From positions 1-7,249 of the forward strand of contig JAFADT010000928.1 in assembly GCA_023424585.1 (NCBI GenBank): DNA of 7,249 bases, read 5' to 3'. This document shows, piece after piece, positions 1 to 5,775 of this stretch. The DNA comes from Pseudomonadota bacterium. Its GTDB lineage: Bacteria > Myxococcota > Myxococcia > Myxococcales > Myxococcaceae. Below the pieces are notes generated by a model that saw only the letters and a list, made by a program, of their open reading frames with translations, was not told where the DNA came from and did not search any database. Position 1 is the stretch's first letter, and each line of letters starts with the position of its first letter. Both the position numbers and the translations under genes were made by a program.

Positions 1-887
1 GGCTCATCCTGCGCATGAAGCAGGAGGGGTTCGCCCACTTCGGCCTGCGGGAGGCGTTCCACTACCAGACCATCGCGGACGCGGCGCGGCTGCTCGACTC
101 GCGCGCGGCCCAGGGCTACACCGCGCCCTCCCTGCCTGGCGGGCACGAGGAGCTCTGCACCCGGCTGCGCGGCCCGAGCCGTCCTCGCGCGCGCCTGCTC
201 TGTGTCCCCTATGCCTGCGGCAACGCGACGGCCTTCGTCGACTTCGGGCGCCATCTGCCCGCCGACATCGAGCTCGTGGCGGTGAACGTCTCCCCCATGG
301 AAGGAGGCGCCGACCCGTCCATCCACCACTGGGCGGAGGCGCTGCGGCGCCACCTGGGGACGTACGCCGACGGCGTCCCCACCCTGCTGCTGGGGTACTC
401 CTACGGCGCGCACGTGGCGATGGAGCTGACCCACCTGCTGGAGAAGCAGGGCACGCCGCCCGCGGGCCTCATCCTCGTGTCCGCCAATGCCCCCGGCGTC
501 CGCCGTGAGCTCCAGTTGGTGGTGTCCTCCTCCAACAGCGACATCAAGGCGTACATGCAGCGGGTGTACCTGGCGGACTTCTCCGCCTGGCTGGAGCAGG
601 AGGGCGAGCGGTACCTCCGGATGCTCCGGCGACAGTCCGCGGCGATGCTGGACTACGCCTTCCCCCCGCAGAAGCTGTCCACGCCGACGCTGGTGCTCGT
701 GGGCCGCGACGAGGAGGACCTGGAGGCCCGGGACGCCATGCCCGCCCTGGCCCGCTGCTTCACGCGGGGCCGGCTGGAGGAGCTGCCCGGAGGGCACATG
801 CTCATCAGGACCCACGCCTCGGCGCTCGCGGAGCGGACCGCCGCGTTCGCGCGAGACCTGTCCGAGGCGAGCCGTCAGACGGCCTAG
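1..887 (+). CDS. C-terminal end of an NRPS or PKS/NRPS: partial carrier domain plus thioesterase domain (5' partial)
   Basis: This is the release end of a thiotemplate assembly line. The reading frame is open to the left edge: the codons before the ATG at 15 read L-I-L-R and continue smoothly into MKQEGF. The stretch up to about residue 28 (numbered from that ATG), with the TIADAARLL helix, looks like the last helices of a carrier protein just after its phosphopantetheine serine, so the ATG at 15 is probably internal. After a short linker, residues about 58-285 form an alpha/beta-hydrolase thioesterase. It begins LLCVPYACGNAT, has nucleophile elbow GYSYG (Ser129), a candidate acid in GRDEED (Asp232 or Asp235) and catalytic His261 in PGGHML. 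Residues 175-215 should be the lid. Such domains hydrolyse or cyclise the finished chain from the carrier. A free-standing type II editing thioesterase is the alternative, but the carrier-like N-terminus argues against it. The gene stops at TAG 885-887, 20 bp before the next gene. Confidence 0.82.
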   Translation, partial: LILRMKQEGFAHFGLREAFHYQTIADAARLLDSRAAQGYTAPSLPGGHEELCTRLRGPSRPRARLLCVPYACGNATAFVDFGRHLPADIELVAVNVSPMEGGADPSIHHWAEALRRHLGTYADGVPTLLLGYSYGAHVAMELTHLLEKQGTPPAGLILVSANAPGVRRELQLVVSSSNSDIKAYMQRVYLADFSAWLEQEGERYLRMLRRQSAAMLDYAFPPQKLSTPTLVLVGRDEEDLEARDAMPALARCFTRGRLEELPGGHMLIRTHASALAERTAAFARDLSEASRQTA

Positions 888-897
888 CCCGTCCACC

Positions 898-902
898 AGG
901 AG
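898..902 (+). promoter_or_regulatory. Ribosome binding site of the first reductase gene
   Basis: AGGAG lies 5 nt before the ATG at 908, in the 20-bp gap after the thioesterase stop codon. It fixes the start of the downstream gene. No promoter is visible in the gap, so the gene is probably transcribed from upstream. Confidence 0.7.
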
Positions 903-907
903 CATCC

Positions 908-2020
908 ATGAGCGTCCGCATCGGCATCGTTGGTGGCTACGGCAGGGTCGGTCTCGAAGTGGCGGGCTACCTGCTCGCCAGGACGTCGCACGAGGTCCTC
1001 CTCGGCGGACGCGCGTTGGAGCGCGCGACGCGGGCGGCGGCCCCCCTTGGCGAGCGCTGCCAGGGGCGGGAGGTGGACACGGGCGATGATGCCTCGCTCG
1101 ACGCGTTCTGCGGGGCCTGTGACGTCGTGGTGAACTGCGCCGGCCCCGCCACCGTCATCCTGGATCGGGTCGCTCGGGCGGCGCTCCGGCGGGGCATCCA
1201 CTACGTGGATCCAGGGGGGTATGATCCGCTGTACGCGCGGCTGCGCGAACGGCGGGGCGCGCTGGAGCGCGCGGGCCTGCGCTGTGTCATCAACGCGGGG
1301 CTCTTCCCGGGCTTGTCGGGCGCCTATCCCCTGCACGTCATGAAAGGGCTGGACGCGGTGCACCGGCTGGAGTGCGCCTTCATCGGCCGGGACGCGTGGA
1401 GCTACGGCTCCGCCTATGACATCGCCGTGAGCCTGGGGGACTTCGGCGCGGAGCACGGTCCGGCCTACTGCCAGGACGGGCAGGCGCGAAGGGTGGGGCT
1501 GCGCTCGGCCTTCAAGCGCGTGGAGCTCCCAGCCCCGCTGGGAGCCCAGTCGCCGATGCTGGTCTTCACCGAGGAGCTGCGCCTGCTCGCGGAGGCCCAG
1601 AAGATCCCCGCGGTGTACGGCTATGGCACGAACAACGGGCGCTGGACGATGCTGGCCATGGTCGCCGTGAAGCTGCTGCGCCACTACCGCACCGAGAAGC
1701 AGCGGATGCGCGCCGCGCGCCTCATCGTGTCGGCCTCGAAGCGGGACATGGCGCGCGGCGCGCCGTGCTTCGCCATCCACGTGGAGGCCCGCGGGCTGCG
1801 CGGCGGCCAGGAAGCCACGGTGGGCGGCACCTGGCTGTGTGGCGATACGTACCGGGCCACGGGCGTCATCACGGGCTTCGCCGCGAAGCTCGCGACGGAG
1901 GGGGGGCTGGGCGGCCCCGGCCCCCGGATGCTGCATGAGGCCGTCGACGCGGGCGCGCTGCTCCGCGAGCTGCGCGCCTGCGGCCTCCCCGGCACGTCCG
2001 CGCTCAAGGAGGCCGCATGA
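908..2020 (+). CDS. Saccharopine dehydrogenase-like NAD(P)-dependent reductase (first of a tandem pair)
   Basis: This is a 370-residue oxidoreductase of the saccharopine-dehydrogenase/reductase superfamily, probably cytoplasmic. An N-terminal Rossmann fold is seen in the glycine loop VGGYGRVG (8-15), a second-strand GGR (33-35), VNCAGP (75-80) and HYVDPGG (98-104). The GLFPGLSGAYP stretch (131-141) has the G-x-x-PGLS turn often seen in this family at the entry to the catalytic domain. The C-terminal part (about 285-330) has the beta-rich segment and the DTYRATGVITGFAAKL helix typical of the second domain. Family members include saccharopine reductases, carboxynorspermidine synthase and the trans-acting enoyl reductases of mycobacterial lipid polyketide synthesis. 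The true substrate cannot be read from sequence. Position directly after a thioesterase-ending megasynthase suggests it reduces an imine, enoyl or similar bond in the assembly-line product (inference). It overlaps the next gene by 4 bp (ATGA). Confidence 0.82.
   Translation: MSVRIGIVGGYGRVGLEVAGYLLARTSHEVLLGGRALERATRAAAPLGERCQGREVDTGDDASLDAFCGACDVVVNCAGPATVILDRVARAALRRGIHYVDPGGYDPLYARLRERRGALERAGLRCVINAGLFPGLSGAYPLHVMKGLDAVHRLECAFIGRDAWSYGSAYDIAVSLGDFGAEHGPAYCQDGQARRVGLRSAFKRVELPAPLGAQSPMLVFTEELRLLAEAQKIPAVYGYGTNNGRWTMLAMVAVKLLRHYRTEKQRMRAARLIVSASKRDMARGAPCFAIHVEARGLRGGQEATVGGTWLCGDTYRATGVITGFAAKLATEGGLGGPGPRMLHEAVDAGALLRELRACGLPGTSALKEAA
1525..1545 (+). repeat. Intragenic perfect inverted repeat (9-bp arms, 3-nt loop)
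   Basis: GCTCCCAGC (1525-1533) and GCTGGGAGC (1537-1545) are perfect reverse complements around a CCC loop, inside the first reductase gene. The stretch is fully coding (ELPAPLGA). No T-run follows, so it is not a typical terminator. It may be a chance product of GC-rich codons. Confidence 0.55.
2006..2012 (+). promoter_or_regulatory. Ribosome binding site of the second reductase gene
   Basis: AAGGAGG lies inside the last codons of the first reductase gene, 4 nt before the ATG at 2017. It supports that start and the ATGA overlap, so translation can re-initiate after the upstream gene ends. Confidence 0.75.
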
Positions 2021-3129
2021 CGGCACGGAAGAGGGTCCTGCTCGTGGGAGGGACAGGCGCCACGGGCCGCCGCATCGCGGCGGACCTGCGGAGCGCCTGT
2101 CCGGAGGTGGCGCTGTGCGTCGCCGGCCGGCGTCCTCCCCTGCCCGGCCTCCTGCCGGAGGGCGTCACCTTCGTGGCGTTGGATGTCGAGGACCCCGGGG
2201 CCGCGGCGCGGACGTTCCGCGAGCACGACCTCGTGGTGCTCGCGCTCGGGCCCTTCGAGCTCCATGGCGGCACCATCCACCGCCTCTGCATCGAGGCGGG
2301 GACGGACTGCGTGGACATCAACGACTCCTTCGAGGCAGCCGAGCGCATCCTCGCCCTGGACGCGCTGGCGAAGGAGCGGGGCGTCCTGGTGGCCACGGGC
2401 ATGGGGCTCGTCCCCGGGCTCTCCACGCTGCTGGTGATGTCTGCGCTGGAGGAGACGCCTCCGGGCGCGCGGGAGGTCTCCGTCCGGCTGTTCATGGGCG
2501 CGAAGAACGGCGGCGGCAGCACCAGCCCCTACACGCTGCTCGCGGGCTTCCGTCCCCGGACCGCGGAGCTGCGCGAGGGCCGGATGGAGCAGGTGCCCAC
2601 CCAGTGGGGGGGCCCGGAGCTGCACTACGACTTTCCCGGCTTCGGCGCGGCCCCCACCTTCCATTTCTCCTGCCCGGAGAGCCTCACCCTGGCGCGGGCC
2701 CCCCGGCCGCGCGCCGCCGGGCTACGCCGGGTGAGCCACCGCTACCACGTGCAGTTCTTCCCCTTCCTGATGGCGAGAGCGTTCGCGGCCCTGCCCCTGC
2801 TCAGGACGCGGCCGGTGCTCCAGCGCTACAGCCGGATGCTGGCGGGGATGCATGGCGTCACGCGGGACAGGAAGGGAAGCCTCGGGCTCACCTCGCTGGT
2901 GGTGGACTGCAAGGGGGAAGGGGCCCGCCGGCGTCGCTTCGTGAGCGGCGAGGCGCTGAGCGCCTACCACCTGACCGCCTCCTTCGCCGCGATGGTCGTC
3001 GAGATGCTGCTGGACCGGACGCTGCCCCGCCCGACCGGCGTGGCCAGCTTCGAGGACCTCTACGCGCCCGAGCTGCCCTTCTCGGAGTACCTCCAGCGCC
3101 GCAACATCACCCTCCAGAGCGAACCATGA
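2017..3129 (+). CDS. Saccharopine dehydrogenase-like NAD(P)-dependent reductase (second of a tandem pair)
   Basis: This second 370-residue member of the saccharopine-dehydrogenase superfamily has the same architecture as its upstream neighbour but clearly divergent sequence. The nucleotide-binding loop is VGGTGATG (10-17) rather than GGYGRVG. Further landmarks are AGRR after the second strand (36-39), LALGPF (75-80), CVDINDSF (98-105) and GMGLVPGLST (128-137), which matches the G-x-x-PGLS turn of the first copy. A hydrophobic segment (about 246-262) and a C-terminal YHLTASFAAMVVEMLL helix (317-332) complete the fold. The gene starts in an ATGA overlap with the first reductase and ends in another ATGA overlap with the next gene, so the three are probably translationally coupled. 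The pair may act in two successive reductions or as a heterodimer (inference). Substrate and cofactor preference are not resolvable from sequence. Confidence 0.8.
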   Translation: MTARKRVLLVGGTGATGRRIAADLRSACPEVALCVAGRRPPLPGLLPEGVTFVALDVEDPGAAARTFREHDLVVLALGPFELHGGTIHRLCIEAGTDCVDINDSFEAAERILALDALAKERGVLVATGMGLVPGLSTLLVMSALEETPPGAREVSVRLFMGAKNGGGSTSPYTLLAGFRPRTAELREGRMEQVPTQWGGPELHYDFPGFGAAPTFHFSCPESLTLARAPRPRAAGLRRVSHRYHVQFFPFLMARAFAALPLLRTRPVLQRYSRMLAGMHGVTRDRKGSLGLTSLVVDCKGEGARRRRFVSGEALSAYHLTASFAAMVVEMLLDRTLPRPTGVASFEDLYAPELPFSEYLQRRNITLQSEP

Positions 3130-3902
3130 GCGCCGCAACCCAGTCCGTCCCCTCCCCGGCGTCCCCGGGCCTCGTCGCAGCGCCCTGGATCCACTCCGCG
3201 CCGAACCACGGCCAGTGCTGGTACAGCGTCCCCAAGCCCCGGTGGATGGGCAAGGCGCAGTTGCGCTGCTTGAAGGAGTCGCGGCTCTACCAAGCGCTCG
3301 CCGGGCACTCCAAGCTGCTGCTCGTCCATCGCATCCTGTGGCGCTGGCGCCAGCACGGCCGGGAGGCGCGACCGCTGCGGGAGGCAGGGCCCGCCAGCCT
3401 GAAGCCGCTGCTGAGGGAGTTCACCCTCTTCAGCGCGGGCTACACGGAGCTGCGGGAGCTGCTCGGGCACGAGCGGGCCCACGCGCTGTACAGCGAGATG
3501 TTCCTCGCCACCGGCGAGATGGAGATGGACTGGCTGTGGCCCTCCGCCGAGACCTTCCTCGCGGGGCCTGAGCCCCTGGACGGCCTGCTGGACTACTGGA
3601 CCGCCTACCTGCGGGCCTATGAGCGGATGGCGGTGCACGAGGTCCTCCCGGTCGAGAGGGGCCCGGGCGCCGCGCTGGCGCGGACGACCGTGCGCGGCAG
3701 CCTGTTCCACGACGTGTTCCACCGCCTGGGCTGCCCGGAGCTGTCGCCGCTCGTGCACCGGATGGAGGTGGCGGCGCTCAACAAGCTGGGCGCGCCCCTG
3801 GGCGTGTCGGTGACCGTGGGCTGCCGACAGCACGGCGCCACCTGGGAATGCGACTTCGTCTTTCACCCACAGGAGGGCCCTTCCGTCGCGAAGGGCCCCT
3901 AG
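3126..3902 (+). CDS. L-2-amino-thiazoline-4-carboxylic acid hydrolase-like protein
   Basis: This 258-residue soluble protein resembles the family named after L-2-amino-thiazoline-4-carboxylate (ATC) hydrolase, which opens a thiazoline ring in bacterial cysteine production. The resemblance is mainly in the second half: a helical region with LLGHERAHALYSEMF (112-126), then VFHRLGCPEL (197-206), HRMEVAALNKLGAPLGVSVTV (211-231) and a terminal GATWECDFVF strand (237-246), matching the family's usual ending around a Cys-Asp-Phe triplet. The first 40 residues are Pro/Ser/Ala-rich and probably disordered. The ATG at 3126 is chosen for its ATGA overlap with the preceding stop. No strong Shine-Dalgarno sequence precedes it, so coupled re-initiation is likely. 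An internal ATG at 3246 is possible but has no better ribosome site. In this operon it could open, close or bind a thiazoline-like ring in the peptide product (inference). Family assignment is from remembered motifs and is moderate. Confidence 0.6.
   Translation: MSAATQSVPSPASPGLVAAPWIHSAPNHGQCWYSVPKPRWMGKAQLRCLKESRLYQALAGHSKLLLVHRILWRWRQHGREARPLREAGPASLKPLLREFTLFSAGYTELRELLGHERAHALYSEMFLATGEMEMDWLWPSAETFLAGPEPLDGLLDYWTAYLRAYERMAVHEVLPVERGPGAALARTTVRGSLFHDVFHRLGCPELSPLVHRMEVAALNKLGAPLGVSVTVGCRQHGATWECDFVFHPQEGPSVAKGP
3875..3898 (+). repeat. Strong GC-rich hairpin at the junction between two operon genes
   Basis: GGGCCCTTC (3875-3883) and GAAGGGCCC (3890-3898) are perfect 9-bp reverse complements around a 6-nt loop (CGTCGC). 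The stem covers the last codons of the ATC-hydrolase-like gene and ends 1 nt before its TAG. The AGGAGAG ribosome site of the methyltransferase follows 2 nt after the stem. No T-run follows, so a standard intrinsic terminator is unlikely. Roles in translational coupling, partial attenuation or mRNA processing are possible (inference). Confidence 0.7.
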
Positions 3903-3907
3903 GAGAG
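3901..3907 (+). promoter_or_regulatory. Ribosome binding site deciding the methyltransferase start
   Basis: AGGAGAG overlaps the TAG stop of the preceding gene and lies 6 nt before the ATG at 3914. This favours 3914 over the in-frame ATG at 3848, which would add 22 residues unlike the family and overlap the upstream gene by 55 bp. Confidence 0.8.
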
Positions 3908-3913
3908 GGAATC

Positions 3914-4741
3914 ATGCAGCTGTCAGCACTGGAGGAGACCGCCTGGCTCACCATCTACTGCCAGAGCGTCGCGGGCGAGCGCTACGCGCTGAACAAGGCG
4001 TTCGCGGACTGGATGCTCGAACAGGTGGGCAAGCCCTCCTTCGCGGAGGGGCTCGCGTGGAGGACCGTGGACGGGGTGGCGCTGCGCTCATCGCTCCTGG
4101 ACGGCCTCATCGAGGAGGAGCTGCGCCGCCTCCAGGCCACGGGTGAACGGGTGAGCTATTGGTCCCTGGGGGCCGGCTTCGACTACCGGTGGGACCGCTT
4201 CCACGCGTACCTGGGGAGCACCATCCACGAGTACCTGGAGTTCGACCAGCCCGCCCTGCTGGAGAGCAAGGCCCGGCTGCTCCAGGACTCGCCCTTCCGG
4301 CAGAAGTACCAGCAGGTGCGGCAGCACCCGGGCAACCTCGTGCATGGACTTCCAGACAGCCTGCCGGCCACGAGCGGACCGGTGCTCGTGGTGCTGGAAG
4401 GCGTCATCGACTACCTGGGGCGTGAGGACAAGCTGCGCCTGCTGGGTGCCATCAAGGCACGCGCCCCCCGCGCCGTCGTCGTGATGGACGCGATGAACCG
4501 GTGGGCCGTCGACATGAACAACCGGAAGTCCTCCGAGGCGACCGGCAGCAAGAAGGTAGGGTTCTCCTGGGCCCCCGAGAGCGTCGAGGACTTCTACCGC
4601 GCCGAGGCGGGCTATCAGGTCCTCGCGCTGCGCTCGCTCTTTCGGGAGCTGCTGGTGCGCAAGAACCGCCTGCTGCGCCTGCTGCCGCTCCCCGCGCGGA
4701 TCGACAAGTGCTCCTGCCTGCTCAAGCTCTCCGCGAGCTGA
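3914..4741 (+). CDS. Leucine carboxyl methyltransferase-like (TcmP/PPM1-type) O-methyltransferase
   Basis: This 275-residue S-adenosylmethionine-dependent methyltransferase belongs to the leucine-carboxyl-methyltransferase-like family, which includes PPM1 and the polyketide enzyme TcmP. The signature is clear: SAM-binding motif LGAGFDYR (85-92), then HEYLEFDQP (105-113) with SKARLL (118-123), the family's 'E-x-D-x-P...K' pattern after strand 2, and VVLEGVIDYL (159-168), the family's 'EG-x-x-x-YL' motif. Members methylate carboxyl or hydroxyl oxygen, so in this operon it probably caps an acid or phenol/enol of the product (inference). The C-terminal 35 residues are rich in Leu and Arg/Lys and contain a Cys-Ser-Cys near the end, a possible amphipathic tail. 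The start follows the ribosome site at 3901-3907, 11 nt after the upstream stop. The stop TGA shares its A with the next gene's ATG (TGATG), so the two are likely coupled. Confidence 0.88.
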   Translation: MQLSALEETAWLTIYCQSVAGERYALNKAFADWMLEQVGKPSFAEGLAWRTVDGVALRSSLLDGLIEEELRRLQATGERVSYWSLGAGFDYRWDRFHAYLGSTIHEYLEFDQPALLESKARLLQDSPFRQKYQQVRQHPGNLVHGLPDSLPATSGPVLVVLEGVIDYLGREDKLRLLGAIKARAPRAVVVMDAMNRWAVDMNNRKSSEATGSKKVGFSWAPESVEDFYRAEAGYQVLALRSLFRELLVRKNRLLRLLPLPARIDKCSCLLKLSAS

Positions 4742-5757
4742 TGCGCGCGCGGCGGAGGGGCCTGCGCGCCCTGGCGCGCTTCGCGGCGGTGCTGGGGCTC
4801 GGCCTGGGAGCGCTCGCGGCGGCGGGCGCCACGTGGCAGTCCTTCGCCAGCGAGGCGGACCGCGCCCGCCACCCGGCGCCGGGACAGCGGGTGTCCATCG
4901 GGGGGCGCCAGTTGCACCTCCGCTGCCTGGGCGAAGGCCAGCCCACGGTCCTCCTGGAGGCCGGCATGCCGCGCGTCTCCGGGGAATGGGCGCGGGTCCA
5001 GGCCGCGGTCGCGGCCTTCACCCGGGTCTGCGCCTATGACCGGGCAGGCTATGGGTGGAGCGACCCCGGCCCGGACGTGCGCTCCCCCAGCCAGGCCTCG
5101 GAGGACCTCCACGCCCTGCTCCAGGGCGCGGGCGTCGCGCGGGCGGTCGTGCTGGTGGGGCACTCCTGGGGTGGCATGCTCGCGCGCTACCACGCCCTGC
5201 GCTTCCCCGAACAGGTGGCGGGGCTGGTGCTGGTGGACCCGCTCCCGGACCACTACGTCGAGCGCATGTCCCCGCCGGAGCGCGAGGCGTGGGACGCCAC
5301 CGTGGGCATGTTGCGCGGGCTGGCGCTGGCCGAGCGGCTGGGGGTGTTCCGCCTGCTCCAGGGCCCCGCCCTGGAGCGCTCGGGGGACGCGCGGCGCCTG
5401 GCCCGGCTCCCCCCGGAGGCGCGGGAGTCCATTCTCGCGGCCATGCGATGCACAGGCTTCTTCCGCACGGGGCTGCTCGAGCGAGAGGTGGGACCGCGCC
5501 AGATGGAGGAGCTCCACCAGCGCGGAGGGCTCGGGGCGCTGCCGCTGAGCGTGCTGGTGGCAGGACAGGACAAGCCCGCGTGGCAGGTGGAGCAGACCCT
5601 CCAGCTCGCGGCGCTGTCCTCCCAGGGGGAGGCCCGGCTGCTCCAGGAGGCCGGCCATGAGCTGCCCGCCGAGCACCCCGAGGCCATCACGGAGGCCATC
5701 CATCGCATGGTGACGAGGCTCAGGCGGGACCCGCTCGCCGCCCCCATCCCGCCCTGA
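4741..5757 (+). CDS. Membrane-anchored or exported alpha/beta hydrolase
   Basis: This is a 338-residue alpha/beta-fold hydrolase. The N-terminus has basic residues (RARRRGLR) followed by a hydrophobic Ala/Leu/Gly segment (about 11-30), reading as a signal peptide or single membrane anchor with the enzyme outside the cytoplasm. The catalytic domain starts near residue 48. LLEAGMP (71-77) sits in the oxyanion-loop position, YDRAGYGWSDPGP (99-111) is a family hallmark, nucleophile elbow GHSWGG carries Ser142, the acid is probably Asp277 in AGQD, and His306 is in EAGHELP. This style matches broad esterase/peptidase-like hydrolases, so the substrate is unknown. The ATG overlaps the methyltransferase stop (TGATG) and no good Shine-Dalgarno sequence is visible, so translation is probably coupled. 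It is the last gene of the plus-strand operon. An envelope location could mean removal of a protecting group, product activation, or degradation for self-protection (inference). Confidence 0.83.
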   Translation: MRARRRGLRALARFAAVLGLGLGALAAAGATWQSFASEADRARHPAPGQRVSIGGRQLHLRCLGEGQPTVLLEAGMPRVSGEWARVQAAVAAFTRVCAYDRAGYGWSDPGPDVRSPSQASEDLHALLQGAGVARAVVLVGHSWGGMLARYHALRFPEQVAGLVLVDPLPDHYVERMSPPEREAWDATVGMLRGLALAERLGVFRLLQGPALERSGDARRLARLPPEARESILAAMRCTGFFRTGLLEREVGPRQMEELHQRGGLGALPLSVLVAGQDKPAWQVEQTLQLAALSSQGEARLLQEAGHELPAEHPEAITEAIHRMVTRLRRDPLAAPIPP

Positions 5758-5759
5758 GG

Positions 5760-5775
5760 CCCCTCACTCCAGGGG
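5760..5775. terminator. Weak candidate hairpin between convergent operons
   Basis: CCCCT (5760-5764) and AGGGG (5771-5775) form a 5-bp stem with a 6-nt loop exactly where two gene sets converge. The stem is short, no T-run follows on either strand, and half of it lies within the end of the minus-strand gene. It is the only terminator-like element at the junction and may have no function. Confidence 0.25.

Noticed and set aside
884..2026. Long antisense open frame (380 codons) across the first reductase gene
   Set aside because: It is the mirror of a high-GC coding frame: Arg/His/Ala/Pro-rich with no recognisable domain, while the plus strand has clear Rossmann motifs and a ribosome site.
2121..2132. 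12-bp palindrome CGCCGGCCGGCG
   Set aside because: It lies within coding sequence and is made only of G and C. Such palindromes are expected by chance in DNA of this composition.
1839..3125. Upstream part of a 687-codon open frame that runs into the ATC-hydrolase-like gene
   Set aside because: The first 429 codons are low-complexity Arg/Pro/Gly/Ala sequence overlapping the second reductase in another frame. The real gene begins at the ATGA overlap at 3126.
3343..3354. 12-bp palindrome GCTGGCGCCAGC
   Set aside because: It lies in coding sequence with no loop or flanking signal, and is likely chance in GC-rich DNA.
3848..3913. N-terminal extension of the methyltransferase from ATG 3848
   Set aside because: It would overlap the upstream gene, lacks a good ribosome site and adds residues unlike the family. 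ATG 3914 has AGGAGAG at proper spacing.
4501..4740. Upstream extension of the alpha/beta hydrolase frame
   Set aside because: It is an out-of-frame shadow of the methyltransferase gene, Arg/Gly/Ala-rich. The hydrophobic signal-like segment starts properly at ATG 4741.
4615..5703. Antisense 362-codon frame over the hydrolase gene
   Set aside because: It has a His/Arg/Gln-rich shadow composition with no motif. The plus-strand product has a complete catalytic triad.
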